Positions 37,201-48,475 of a stretch of 64,000 nt of DNA are shown piece after piece. Under the pieces are notes generated by a model, which did no database searches, was not told the origin of the DNA, and was given only the letters and a program-made list of their open reading frames with translations. Made by a program: the position numbers and the translations under genes. Within the stretch, counting starts at the first letter, position 1. The number at the start of each line of letters is the position of its first letter. The stretch lies in the NCBI RefSeq assembly GCF_019703515.2, contig NC_059368.1, forward strand, positions 36,595,831 to 36,659,830, read 5' to 3'. The DNA is from Myxocyprinus asiaticus. Its lineage: Eukaryota; Chordata; Actinopteri; Cypriniformes; Catostomidae.

Positions 37201-40200
37201 GTTCTAGCTGGTGATCGGATTTTACGAAGTGTCCAGCCTACAATGTTGGCATCTCTGTTTGCGGCGTTTTCTCCTTCTAGTCTGCAGTTCAGGCGCCAGA
37301 TCCTAACAGTGTTGTCATCAGAGCAAGAAGCAATCTGCAGAGAGAGTGACAAATATTACACTGCTCTATATTTAACGATTCTGGTTCCGATTCTGCTCAA
37401 CAATTCTGGTTCATTAACGGTTCCATTAAAGGGACAGTTCACCCAAAAAAAGAAAATTATCTTATTTACTCACCCTCATACTATCCCAGTTTGTATGACT
37501 TTCTTCTGCGGAACAGAAATGAAGATTTTTGGAAGAATCTCAGCTCTGTAGGTCCATACAATGCAAGTGAATGGTGACCAGAAATTTGAAGCTCCAAAAA
37601 GCATATAAAGGCAGCATAAACGTAATCCATATGACTCCAGTGGTTTGATCCATGTTTTCTAAAGCAATCCAATTGGTCTCTGATGAGAACAGACCAAAAT
37701 GGAACACCTTTTTCACTATAAATCTTGATATCAGCAGTCCCCTTGGCGATCATGAACGCAAGCTCGATTACACTTCCTAGCGCCATCTAGCGTTCTGCGC
37801 ATGCATCAAACACTTGGAAGTGTAATCGAGCTTTAAATCATGATCACCAAGGACAGCAGTGGAAAAATTTATAGTGAACAAGGTTACATTTCGGTCTGTT
37901 CTCACCTAAAACCGATTGGATTACTTCTGAAGACATAGATTAAACAACTGGAGTCTTTTGGATTACTTTTATGCTGCCTTTGTGCTTTTTGGAGCTTCAA
38001 AGTTCTGGCCAGCAATTCACTTGCATTGTATGGACCTACAGACCTGAAATATTCTTCTAAAAATCTTCATTTGTGTTCTGCAGAAGTCAGTCAGTCATAC
38101 ACATCTGGGATGGCATGAGGGTGAGTAAAATAGAAAAAAATATTTTGGGGGGGTTAACTTTTCCTTTAATGCTTATTTTAGAATTCTTGAGGAAACAAAT
38201 GTATGGAAATAGGAAATGCAATTTGCTGCCATGTTACCAAATGATGATTTGATATTTTAACATGACAAAATGAATGGCTTGCGGTTCAGTAATTATTTTT
38301 TTATATTCACAAGAAAAAAAAAAAAAAAAAAAAAAGAACTGGCTGTTAAGGAGTAATGCATCCGGGATGTAGCACTGTATGTTTTGTGGTGTAGATTCGA
38401 AAGAACCGGCTCATAAGAGTCATTTGTTTGGGAATCGGACTACACTGGTCACACTGGATGTTTTGCGGTGCTGCAGAATGGTAGGATTTTAGTACAATGT
38501 TCCACCTGCAACGGCGGAAGAATGCACATTTGAGAACCGTTCACTGAATCGAAAGTTATAAAGATAATTCAGTTCCAGTATTATTTACAAAATGAAAGTT
38601 TCTAAATAGGGTTTCCCAACGCTAACTATATTACTTAATGACCATACATTTTGAAAAGGTCGCAATTCACAATTCTAAAACAAATGGTTAAACAAAATCC
38701 AAGCCATTTTTTCTTACTGTAAATTAAATATTCACATCTCTTAACACGTGAAGCAAACGGTCAACAATGTTTTGTGCGAGTGCATGTGAAAGAACAACTG
38801 CATAGTCCAAAAATCAGTTGTTCAGTCACAAAACGGGGGTGCACTCAAGTGATATGCACTCGGAAAAATGCATGCAAACCTAATGCAAGTTAGTTAACAG
38901 CTGTTGCTGGAACATTTGGGAATGTGCACTTCAGCAGTTTAAATGGACTGCAATACATCAATAAGATTTATAAAAACAAATTACCTTGGTAAAGTCAGTG
39001 GGGCACCAGGCCACTGAAGTGACTTCCTGGCTATGACCCTGAAGCATCAAGGGAGCTTGTTTTGGGTCTAAAATCTTGAACAACAGTGATAAAGAGTCAA
39101 GAATGTGCAGATAGTGACCACAAATGTCCCAATTCTCAGATGAGACATGGAGATCTGGGTATGCCAGAAGGATTTCTAGATCACCATAGACTCTGTGGGT
39201 GTTCAAAGGACTCCTCACCTTCCATATGAAAGCATGATGGTCACTTGAGCCACTAGCCAGGAACTGGTCATCTGGGCTGACACTAGACTTCACATAAAAC
39301 GAGGAGTTACTGTGACCACTGAATACAGCAACTGTAAAGGGAAAGACCTTTATTAGCCCTCAATTATCATTTCAAAGTACTTGTCAATTACCAAAAATGT
39401 TTTTTTAAATGAATAGTTCACCCAAAAATGAAAATTCTTATTTACTCACCCTCATGCCATTAAAGATGTAGATGACTTTCTTTCTGCTGCAGAACACAAA
39501 CTAAATTTTTTAGAAGAATCTCTCAGCTCTGTTGGTCCATACAATGCAAGTGAATGATGGCCAGAACTTTAAATCTCCAAAAACCATATGAAGGCAGCAT
39601 AAAAGTAATTCATACGACTTCAGTGGTTTAATCCATGTCTTCTGAAGCCATATGACAGGTGTAGGTGAAAAACTGATAAATATTTAAGTCCTTTGTTTAC
39701 TATAAACCTCCACCTTTAACCAGCCCCAACCAGAATGGTGCACGAAGAATGCGAATCGCCAAAAAACAAAATAATGTGAAAGTGGAGATTTAAAGTAAAA
39801 AAGGACTTAAATATGTATCTTTTCCTCACTCACACCCTTCATATCGCTTCTGAAGACATGGATTTAACCACTGGAGTCGCATGGATTATTTTTACGCAGC
39901 CTTTGTGCTTTATGGAGCTTCAAAGCTCTGGCCACCATTCACTTGCATTGAAAGGATCTACAGAGCCGAAATATTCTTATAAAAATCTTAATGTGTTCTC
40001 AAGAAGAAAGAAAGTCATACACATCTGGGATGGCATGAGCACGAGTAAATGAGAAATTTAATTTTTGAATGAACCATTACTTTAAATATTAAAAATGAAA
40101 CACTGCAAAATCCAGGTAAACAGCATGTGAAGATTATTCCATGTTTTTAATCTTTATTCTATAAATAACAGTAGTATCTGAGGGTAGTTTAATAACATTT

Positions 40201-43200
40201 TCTTTTGTTTATTCAAAACATGTCCCTAAAATAAAAAAATAAAATCCTATTTATAACAAAGAAGTTATACATGACTCTGATGGTATGTAGCACGCCAGTG
40301 AGAATATTTAAAGTGTGTTAGGGAGCATAGCAACTCCATTTCGTTGAGATTCAACATTTTAGGAGATGAGCGTTTCATTTTTTACATATAAAATTACATT
40401 TGAAAAACAAATTCACTGCGGATTCATTTTTTATTCTTATATTACCTGGAGTTGTTTTCAAACCACTGATATTGAACATGTAGATGTTGTCATCTGTGCA
40501 GTTGGAGAAAAGCCTGGAGCCAGTGGAGTCCAGCGAAAGACCAGAATAACCTGCAGGAGGAAAGCATTGGTGAAAATTCAAATACTAATTACCACTGCTC
40601 ATAAATATTGGTCAAAAGAGAGGGTGGACATTAGTTGTATACCTAGTTTGCGTGTACAGGAGCCTGGGTAAGGATAGGCCTGTAGAGGGAGAGGCTTGTG
40701 ATAGTATGCAGTGTAGTTCTTCCGCAAATCCCACATTTTAATGGTCCTATGCAGAGAGAGGACCGTTATTGGACAGTCAAGTTCTCAAAGCAAACATCAG
40801 AATTCAAACGAATTCAAACGGTTATTCATCATAGCAAGACTGAACTGCTGTGATTTTACTGATGAGTGCTTTTTGACATCCAAAGACAACTTCAAAAATA
40901 AAGCCATAAGTATATACTCGATTAAAGCCGAGTTGTATGATTGTACTGTATATTGAATAATCTATATCGTATATACACTATATACACCATGCAACAGTAG
41001 AAACATGTCAACAAAACAACAAACATTTATATAATAATCACGCAGAGCACAGATTACAGAAAGCCATTTGAGTCCCCTCTCGTTAATATGCGCTCATTTA
41101 CAGACGCTCTTTACAGAACAGCCGGTTTTCTTAAAGAGGCAGCGAGTACATTTACATGTGCAGTTATAATCAAACCACCGCAGGTTTTTGCATTGTCAAG
41201 CTACGGTCTTAATCTCTCTGTCCAAGTACATGACACAATGCTCAGTCGAATCGGTGAAAATAGGACATCAGCTGAAAAAATGATGTAGACGTTTTCCAAT
41301 TGACCTTTTGCATTATAGTAGTATGTCAAAGACGTTAGCTACAGCAAGACAGCCACAACAACATAGAAAACTTTACAGCCACGTGCACTTCTTACATTCT
41401 TTACATGTTGATTTCAGTGCAGATCAGACGTACATTATCCGGTGCATTTATGGTGATGTCCGAAGGCAGAAAACGACACTGTGTGCTCCTGGATTGTTCT
41501 ACCATTACAAAAAAAATCTAAACTAGCCACAAACTGGCTGCTCGTTATTTTCACATGCAAATTTACTTGCGATTCGCCACAAATGTTTGCCAGAAGTTTG
41601 TAGCTCTTCACCGGTAGTGGTGAACCTCCGGCAAACCTTTGACAACAATGAACAATTTGTGGCAAGTTTGCGGAGTATTTGCAGTGAACTGTCAATTTTT
41701 GTAAGGGTAACTACACAAGCTCTGCTTTACTCCATTTTCATCCTTATAAACTCTGTGTAAAGCGTAATAATAACATTCAGACTGAGGAGCGATGTTGTGA
41801 AAATATAGCCGATTAAGAAAATGTGGTTGTCTATACCTTCCTCGCAACCATAGCCATTTTCATAGGTTTGTTTTTGGTATTTTTTTTTATTTTTTATCCC
41901 TTTTTCTCCCAATCTGGAATTCCAAATTCCCACTACTTAGTACGTCCATGTGGTGGCGCGGTTACTCACCTCAATCCAGGTGGCTGAGGACAAGTCTCAG
42001 TTGCCTCTGCTTCTGAGACCGTCATTCCGCATATTTTATCACGTGGCTCATTGTGCATGACACCGCAGAGACTCACAGCATGTGGAGGCTCATGCTACTC
42101 TCCACGATCCACGCACAAATTACCACACACCCCAATGAGAGCGAGAACCACTAATCGCGAGTAGGTTACCCCATGTGACTCTACCCTCCCTAGCAACCAG
42201 GCCAATTTGGTTGCTTAGGAGACCTGGCTGGAGTCACTCAGCACACCCTGGATTCAAACTCGCGACTCCAAGGGTGGTAGTCAGCATCAATACTCGCTGA
42301 GATACCCAGGCTCCCGTTTTCGGTATTCTTAAACAGTTCTGCATCTGTACGTCATTTGCTTCAGGCGGCATATTCAATAAAAATCATGCTTTCTGTCTCA
42401 TTCTATGAATGGAATCCACATGAGATCAGTAAAAAATAAATAAATAAATAAATAAAGAGCTGTTCGATAACCACTCCATGATAACTGAAAGATATATGCA
42501 CTAGACAAAGTATAATTTTTATGTTTAAATCCTGCATTCATGGTGCTAATGCTAACATGCTAACCTTGGCTATGGTATGCATCTGTTATCCTCTTTTATT
42601 GTACTTTATGATGGAATGTGTGAATATAGTCCACGCAAGAACATGTTTTTTATACTTGTTTTATTAAAGACAGACATTTATTGCTACTGCAAAGATTGGT
42701 ATTGGGTGATATGAGTGTTACTCTGGCAGACAGATAGGATTAGTCAATGGACAAAATAATAGTAATTAGAGACCCATTAATGTGTCACATCATGTGTGGA
42801 TGGTTTACAAACAGGACTAATTTGCATATATTACAAGCAAGAGCAATGAGAAAACATGAACTAATGTGAAAATATGAAACGGGATACGTCCCAAACAAGA
42901 AGAGGCAGAACTTGTTATTAAGGGGTGTAAAGCGGCGTAGAGTTTAGTTGTTTTGCAACAGCGATGTGGCTCATGAGCTTTACAATTGGAACTATCCTAT
43001 TAATGTTAGTCTTGCTATTTTCAATCTTAGTCTTAACACATATATACAGTATAAAGAAGCTGTTTTGGCACTTATGCCAGATTTTTTATTTATTTATTAA
43101 TCATTTAATCTTAACGGTTTGCATTCATCAAGTTCCAAAAAAAAAAATTAGGCTTCACTTCCATTTGATCAAGCTACTCAAGCCCTAATTTGAACCTACC

Positions 43201-46200
43201 CGTCTACTGCTCCTGAAGAGATGAGCTTGTTCTCATCGCAGAACAGAACCACTGTTACACCCTGCTGGGAGTCCTGAGGAGTGAAAATCTCTGGATTAAT
43301 AAAACTGCACTTATTTTGTAATATGTTTAATGAAAGAGCCAAGTCCAAGAACATCCCATTAAATACAACTGCTATTATGATCTACACCCCATTTAATCTT
43401 ACAAAAATAAAACAAAAGACGCTTATTGAACTCACCACAGGGGGCGCCATTCCTCGCCTCTTCTTTGTTTGAGGCGTGTGTCTCTCAGGTTTCATATGGG
43501 CACCACTGATCTGTTTTACCTGCCTGTAGAAACCATCTGTGATGGATGAAAAATATTTTGTAAGCTTTAAATCATTTTCGACAGCCAATATATTTACACC
43601 TTGATCTGAATAAATAAAGAAAAAAGTTCCAGCCAGGTCTCCCAAGCAACCAAATTGGCCCAGTTGCTAGGGAGGGTAAGAGTCACATGGGGTAACCTCC
43701 TCGTGGTCACTATAATGTGGTTCTCGTTTTCGGTGGGGCGCGTGGCGAGTTGTGCATTGACGCTGCGAAGAATGGCGTGAAGCCTCCACACGCGCGATGT
43801 CTCCGCGGTAACGCGCTCAACAAACCACGTGATAAGATGCGTGGATTGACAGTCTCAGACGGGGAGGCAACTGAGATTCGTCCTCCGCCACCCGGATTGA
43901 GGCGAGTCACTACGCCACCACGAGGACTTTGAGCGCATTGGGAATTGGGCATTCCAAATTGGGGAAAAAAAAGGGGAGAAAATAAATTGTTTTTAAATAA
44001 AAGTACCTTTTTTGCTGCATCTTGTATCCCAGACCATTATGTTCCCATCCCTTCCACCAGTACTAAATACAGCTGTGTTGGGAATACAACAAACAAACAC
44101 ATAATTAAAAAAAACAAGAAATAGGAATTCTTCAAAAAAATGGCACTTAAACAGTCTTGACATTTTTTTAAATTATATACACCAGTAGGTTATGTTCAGA
44201 ATAGAATACTCACAAAAATGCAGAAGAGTCGACAAACTCTTTGGTTAAAAATAACATTTGTTTGGGAAAAAAGTGTGCCAGCTTCGCTGCTTTATGTGAG
44301 TATTTCATTCTGAACATAAATCATTCACATTTTTCTAGTCATACACTTGTATTATTTTTTTGGGGTGATAGGTGTGGGTGAGAAACAGATCAATATTGAA
44401 GTCCATTTTTACTATAAATGTCCCCTTTCACTTTCGTATTTTGGCAATTTGTATTCTTCGTGCATATCGCCACCTACCGGGCAGGGAGGGAGGAGAATTT
44501 ATAGTAACAAAGGACTTCAATATTGATCTGTTTCTCACCTACACCCAAGGCTGTAACCACGTCTTGAACATTGGGGGGGACCAAACCATTTTGTGGGTGG
44601 GTGGGGTCATGGTTGTTGAGGTCACAAATATAATGATCCTCTTTAGTCCTTTAAAATAGTAACGGATCTGAATGCAATAATTTTCTGAATAAAGGCTTTA
44701 AAATGCAAGACATATGGACTACTGTTATGATGTCTTTATACTGAACCTTTAATAGTGCTTTATAGTATTTGTCCTTTATTAAGCTTGACAGCTCGATCTC
44801 ACTATAAACTGTTGTTCTATGGAATAGAGCTGCTTAAAATTTCTGTTTTTACGTTCCAAGAAAAAACCCAGCATACGGGTTTTGAACAACATAAGGGTGA
44901 GTAAATGAGTGAATAAAAATACACTTTCCATTTTTAGGTGAACTACTCCTTTAACTGGTGGCTCATACCCAAAATAAATTTGTCTCTTTTAAAAGTAGAC
45001 TCTTAGGAGATATGCTGTACAAAAATCAGAATTAAATAAAGAAATCATTCAATTCCTTTACAATATACACACACATTCGCTCTTTGTCTTGAGCCGAGTC
45101 GCTGAAAACTGCTCCATTAATGTTTTCACATTCAAAATTATGAATAACATATGAAATCACGTATTGACGTGACATTTTTAATTAAAAACGGCAAATTTCA
45201 CCAAAATGTGAATACTGATGCGTGCGTTATGCGTGCCGCCGGAATAATCAATGAGGTTCCCGCTCAGTTTCTTAAATTCGAGTCCCGTCTTCATCGATTT
45301 GATTGGCTATCTCAAATGACATTAACGAGCGGTGTTAGACTACTGTGCACGCTAAAAGTTTAACTTTTTTTAAACCATTCTGTTATTCCTGCAACAACTT
45401 AATGACAATTAAACAGCGGTGCATAATGGACTGCAGCAAAACAGCAACAAGGATATCAATTATTGGGGGGGGGGGGGGGGGGGGGACTTGTTCCCCTCAA
45501 TGTACACTATATTGCCAAAAGTATTCGCTCACCCATCCAAATAATTGAATTCAGGTGTTCCAATCACTTCCATGGCCACAGGTGTATAAAATGAAGCACC
45601 TAGGCATGCAGACTGCTTCTACAAACATTTGTGAAAGAATGGGCCACTCTCAGGAGCTCAGTGAATTCCAGCGTGGCACTGTGATAGGATGCCACCTGTG
45701 CAACAAGTCCAGTCGTGAAATTTCCTCGCTACTAAATATTCCACAGTCAACTGTCAGTGGTATTATAACAAAGTGGAAGCGATTGGGAATGACAGCAACT
45801 CAGCCACGAAGTGGTAGGCCACGTAAAATGACAGAGCGGGGTCAGCGGATGCTGAGGCGCATAGTGCGCAGAGGTCGCCAACTTTCTGCAGAGTCATTCG
45901 CTACAGACCTCCAAAGTTCATGTGGCCTTCAGATTAGCTCAAGAATGCCCCTGCCTACACCCATCACATCACATGGATTTAACCATTGAATTAGTATGGA
46001 TTACTTTTATACTGCCTGTGTGGGCTTTTTGGAGCTTCAAATTTCTGACAACCATTCACTTGCATTGTATAGTCCAGGTCTAGTCAACTGGCGGCCTGCG
46101 GGCTAAATCTGCCCCACCAATCATTGTTGTCTGGCCCTCCGATCTGAAATACCAGAGCGCTCTCTGTGCAAAATTCAGCATTCATAGACGTGAGCCACAG

Positions 46201-48436
46201 CAATCAGCGGTGAGTTTAACAACGCTCACTGGGGTAAAAGACTCTGGCTACAACCCCTGGAGTTCGCTAGCTCGCCATTTCGAATCCCAGGGCGTGCCGT
46301 GTGACTCCAGCCAGGTCTCCTAAGCAACCAAATTGGCCCGGTTGCTAGGGAGGGTAGAGTCACATGGGGTAACCTCCTCGTGGTCGCTATAATGTGGTTT
46401 GTTCTCAGTGGGGCGTGTGGCGAGTTGAGCATGGTTGCCGCAGTGGATGGTGTGAAGCCGCCACACGTACTATGTCTCCGTGGCAAAGCGCTCAACAAGT
46501 CACGTGATAAGATGCACGGGTTTATCAGCATCAACTCCTGCACTGGCTATTGTGTGCAGTCACAATATTTGCAGGACTAATTTTTTCCTCACTGAATAGG
46601 ATGATACTTTATAGAGAAAAAAGAAAATTTTTCCCCAAAAAGAAAATTACTTTTAAATGCATTCGTAAGTAAACATAACATTTTTTTTATGACCATTGTT
46701 TTCATATGTGGGTTGATATTGTGAAAGGGCTTTAGCAGGTCAAATTGTTTCTCCTCAGTTTTAATAATTTGTAAACAATAGCCCGAAGATGTTAAAATGA
46801 TGGGGTTTTTTTCATAGTAAAGTTTATCAAAAATTATTTGTTAGTTAAGAGTATAAGTCCTGTTTGTTTTTCAGCCAGATCTTATGAAGGAATTTATGGC
46901 CAGACCTTAAAAAAATATAATTCAATATAGAGTATACCCTGTGACTATATTAATATGAATAAATGCACAGTATTAAAGGTGTTTTTTAAGTAACATGTTA
47001 CTTGCTATGAAAGTGCTAGCTAAAATAAATACGGAATTTTTTTTGGCCCCCGCTAGTTTTCATCTGGATAATCTGGCCCCCGCAAGAAAATAGTTAAAGA
47101 GCCCTGGTATAGACCAGCAGAGCTGAGATATTCTTGCAATGTATGTGTCAGGAAAAACAATTCAAACAGTAGTATCCCACATTGTTATCATGTGACCTCA
47201 GTATGTTACCGGTTTAATTTTGGTTTTACTTTTACCATTCAAACCCCTTTAAAACCATGTTTGAAGTTATTTGAGTTTTTTGTCACTAAAAATGGGTTGT
47301 GAAATTGTGGACATTCCATTGCGGGATACGGTGTACAGGGCAGTGTTGTACTTATAGTTGGATACTGCACATGTCGGCAAACGTATCATCCAGGTATTCT
47401 GTACATACAGAAAATGTGCATTCTATGCACAGTATTCATACAGGCACAATTGGAGTTGTATGGGACTGTGTGATTCCAAAGTCTCATCATGGGATCAGTA
47501 GAGTTACCTCTCTCTTGCTTTGAGAAAGCCACTGATTTAAGACTGCACTGATGACCTTTAAATGTTCCCAGCAGGTCGCCAGTGATCACATCCCACAGAC
47601 GGGCTGTCTGGTCACCCGAGGCGGTCACCTGTATATGGATATATTCAAATCTCTCATTTTGAGCTCTCAATATATACCGGGCACAGTTTAGTTTATTACT
47701 ATTAAGCATTGAGAACATCTTAAGAAGAAAGAAGCAAATTAATCTCACCAAGCTGCTCACACCAGGAACCCAAGCAATGTCGAAAACTGCATTATCATGT
47801 GCCTGCCACTCTGCAAAACCAAAGTTATACATTTATGCTGCAGCTGAACAAAAACGTGTGTGATTAATACTTACAAAAATCTTTTTTCTTTTACTAGTAT
47901 TGATAGAAATGAGCCTACCTTTCAGTATAGTGCTCTGTTTTTCTCCTGCATTTAAGATAGACAAAAGCCCTTCTTCATTTGCAATAGCTAGGCAGCTCTG
48001 CTGGCCGGGGGCTTTAACATTTTTGCAAAGAAAAAAAACATAACATGTTAGTCTGGGTTACCGTATGAGTAGATGTGAACTCATTGTGCATGCAAGAGTT
48101 TAATTTTTGTACCAGAGCAAAACGTGCATCCAAACGGCGGCACAGCAGCAGCTGAAGATCCATATGAAACATGTTCATCCTGTCGAGTGCATTGAAATCC
48201 ATCCAACAGAGAGGACAGAGGAAGCCCCCGACGATGGTCTGAGTACAAATCGATTAAATGATAAAATAAGATCATCAGAAACCCGTCAAGTGATGTACCG
48301 AATTTGCAACAGATCAATAGCCAACTAAAACAGACAACGCGTAAATCAAAAGCAATTCCTTTAACCATCTCAAATCACACTCACCGTTACGTCTTTTTGA
48401 AAGTCCTCGATCAATAACATGGTGGAAGAGAGACAT
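34085..48436 (-). CDS. dtl: dtl (cdt2), substrate receptor of CRL4 ubiquitin ligase (spliced span, complete)
   Basis: This is the whole spliced gene; exons are listed separately. DTL is the WD40 receptor of CUL4-DDB1 and sends PCNA-bound proteins such as CDT1, p21 and SET8 to ubiquitination in S phase and after DNA damage. Fifteen coding exons, all with GT-AG borders and matching phases, total 1,959 bases: 652 residues and a stop. WD repeats fill residues 50-390. The DDB1-contact WDxR motifs are WDTR (166-169) and WDLR (237-240). The Ser/Pro-rich tail (390-652) ends in a PIP-like MIKISSYF. No frameshift or internal stop was seen, so the gene looks functional. Human DTL is longer (730), mostly in the tail. 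Confidence 0.97.
34471..35415. mobile_element. Inverted-repeat MITE with a nested hAT MITE, dtl intron 14
   Basis: Left TTAAAGGTGCACTCAGTAAT and right AAAAGCTCACCTTTAA are inverse. Matching inner blocks are CATCTTGGACTCACACAGAC and GTGTCAGTCCAAGATGACAT. Between them, 34,616-35,009 is a CCGATTAATCGG-type hAT MITE. Confidence 0.72.
36327..36922 (-). CDS. dtl: dtl coding exon 14 (Ser/Pro-rich tail)
   Basis: The longest exon, 596 bases and about 199 residues, coding for the disordered tail. Recognisable family blocks are AACAPSGADLPLPSNT, a KENSSPRRTDWL segment and RQDARIHCSP. It holds many SP/TP sites suited to CDK phosphorylation. The donor GTGAGT was chosen because it joins exon 15 in phase 0. 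Confidence 0.94.
37196..37334 (-). CDS. dtl: dtl coding exon 13
   Basis: Completes the propeller with IASCSDDNTVRIWRLN and continues into the linker VGWTLRKIRSPARTP. Donor GTAGGA, phase 1 out. Confidence 0.95.
37427..38169. mobile_element. Fold-back MITE in dtl intron 12
   Basis: TAAAGGGACAGTTCACCC at the left, the degraded inverse GTTAACTTTTCCTTTA at the right, and long inverted arms. Fills most of the intron between dtl exons 13 and 12. Confidence 0.74.
38985..39074 (-). CDS. dtl: dtl coding exon 12
   Basis: Thirty codons ending CPTDFTK, including LQGHSQEVTSVAWCP. Acceptor TTCAAG (weak polypyrimidine tract), donor GTAATT. Confidence 0.94.
39219..39331 (-). CDS. dtl: dtl coding exon 11
   Basis: Reads VAVFSGHSNSSFYVKSSVSP and DDQFLASGSSDHHAFIWK. 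Acceptor TTTACAG, donor GTGAGG. The next intron is only 144 bases, in frame and without stops. Confidence 0.95.
39406..40086. mobile_element. Fold-back MITE in dtl intron 10
   Basis: Left TAAATGAATAGTTCACCC and right GAATGAACCATTACTTTA. Arms are inverted copies around 39,700-39,790. Lies between dtl exons 11 and 10. Confidence 0.74.
40446..40550 (-). CDS. dtl: dtl coding exon 10
   Basis: Reads YSGLSLDSTGSRLFSNCTDD and NIYMFNISGLKTTP, a WD repeat with a tyrosine/methionine in place of the WD. Acceptor CTGCAG, donor GTAATA. Confidence 0.95.
40643..40746 (-). CDS. dtl: dtl coding exon 9 (WDLR motif)
   Basis: Reads TIKMWDLRKNYTAYYHKPLP, carrying the second WDxR motif. Ends in a split Gly codon before GTATAC. 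Confidence 0.95.
40750..41860. other. dtl intron 8 sequence, no feature recognised
   Basis: No repeat tips. A self-similar inverted patch around 41,570-41,690 (TTTGCCAGAAGTTTG, GGCAAGTTTGC) is too weak to name. Confidence 0.4.
41882..42315 (-). mobile_element. tRNA-derived SINE with 12-bp target duplication
   Basis: Minus-strand copy with the tRNA-like head at the right end and an A-rich tail at the left. Flanked by GTTTTTGGTATT (41,870-41,881) and GTTTTCGGTATT (42,316-42,327), 11 of 12 matching. In dtl intron 8. Confidence 0.87.
42330..43190. other. dtl intron 8 sequence, no feature recognised
   Basis: A/T-rich; a short (TAAA)n run at 42,432-42,455. The ORFs are not gene-like. Confidence 0.45.
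43200..43273 (-). CDS. dtl: dtl coding exon 8
   Basis: Reads DSQQGVTVVLFCDENKLISS and then GAVDG, a WD-repeat strand pair. Donor GTAGGT, phase 2 out. Confidence 0.95.
43436..43536 (-). CDS. dtl: dtl coding exon 7
   Basis: Reads DGFYRQVKQISGAHM followed by a Lys/Arg-rich linker KKRRG, the loop inserted between blades in DTL. Acceptor TCACAG, donor GTGAGT. Confidence 0.95.
43628..43985 (+). mobile_element. tRNA-derived SINE, 5'-truncated, beside dtl exon 6
   Basis: Lacks the tRNA head; starts at CCAGCCAGGTCTCC and runs to the A-rich tail at 43,964-43,985. The tail is about 20 bases from the exon 6 donor (44,005-44,006), antisense to dtl. Confidence 0.82.
44007..44072 (-). CDS. dtl: dtl coding exon 6 (WDTR motif)
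   Basis: Sixty-six bases reading AVFSTGGRDGNIMVWDTRC. WDTR is one of the WDxR motifs by which DCAF proteins hold DDB1. The exon is separated from exon 5 by 3.4 kb of nested repeats. A SINE tail ends about 20 bases from its donor (43628-43985). Confidence 0.95.
44364..44956. mobile_element. Fold-back MITE, broken copy
   Basis: The palindromic centre is intact at 44,364-44,547 (GGTGTGGGTGAGAAACAGAT and its inverse). The right terminus is at about 44,891-44,956, after unrelated sequence. In dtl intron 5. Confidence 0.65.
45465..45485. repeat. Run of 21 G's
   Basis: Uninterrupted poly-G just before the Tc1 terminal repeat. Prone to length error in sequencing and able to form G-quadruplex structures. 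Confidence 0.95.
45505..45945 (+). mobile_element. Tc1-like transposon, 5' end only
   Basis: Terminal repeat CACTATATTGCCAAAAGTAT begins after a TA. An ORF from 45,555 has paired-like helix-turn-helix motifs (FQRGTVIGCHLC, IPQSTVSGIITKWKR) and the GRPRK linker. It breaks off before the catalytic domain at about 45,945, where a fold-back MITE fragment begins. Confidence 0.82.
46075..47106 (+). mobile_element. hAT-type element with 8-bp target duplication, nested in a fold-back MITE
   Basis: Starts CAGGTCTAGTCAACTGGCGG and ends CCCCGCAAG...GAGCCCTG; the ends are imperfect inverted repeats of the CAGGG type. It is flanked by GTATAGTC (46,067-46,074) and GTATAGAC (47,107-47,114), seven of eight matching. 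The flanks 45,962-46,074 and 47,107-47,138 join into one fold-back MITE fragment. A SINE is inserted inside. No transposase was seen. Confidence 0.8.
46223..46520 (+). mobile_element. tRNA-derived SINE inside the hAT element, 3'-truncated
   Basis: Contains the family body GTGACTCCAGCCAGGTCTCC and the second-subfamily head (CTGGAGTTCGCTAGCTCG). The tRNA box B is altered by a short insertion. Ends at CACGTGATAAGATGCACGGG. Confidence 0.75.
47508..47628 (-). CDS. dtl: dtl coding exon 5
   Basis: Reads VTASGDQTARLWDV and GTFKGHQCSLKSVAFSK, one full WD repeat with its WD dipeptide and GH. Acceptor ATACAG, donor GTAACT. Confidence 0.96.
47749..47810 (-). CDS. dtl: dtl coding exon 4
   Basis: Reads EWQAHDNAVFDIAWVPG, the start of a WD repeat with the usual histidine. 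Donor GTGAGA. The next intron is 120 bases, a multiple of three and free of stops. Confidence 0.95.
47919..48011 (-). CDS. dtl: dtl coding exon 3
   Basis: Ninety-three bases reading APGQQSCLAIANEEGLLSIL, the first propeller blade. The reading frame crosses both borders (phase 1 in, phase 1 out). Donor GTAGGC. Confidence 0.93.
48113..48238 (-). CDS. dtl: dtl coding exon 2
   Basis: Contains PLSSLLDGFQC, DEHVSYG and VPPFGCTF, the family signature before WD repeat 1. Acceptor CTCAG, donor GTACAA. Confidence 0.95.
48385..48436 (-). CDS. dtl: dtl coding exon 1
   Basis: Seventeen codons plus one base, starting MSLFHHVIDRGLSKRRN, with donor GTGAGT. The ATG is the first in frame, and the length fits the N-terminal arm before the propeller. 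Confidence 0.9.
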
Positions 48437-48475
48437 CGCTGCACTTAGATCTGTATTTTAACCACAAGTGAGCAG

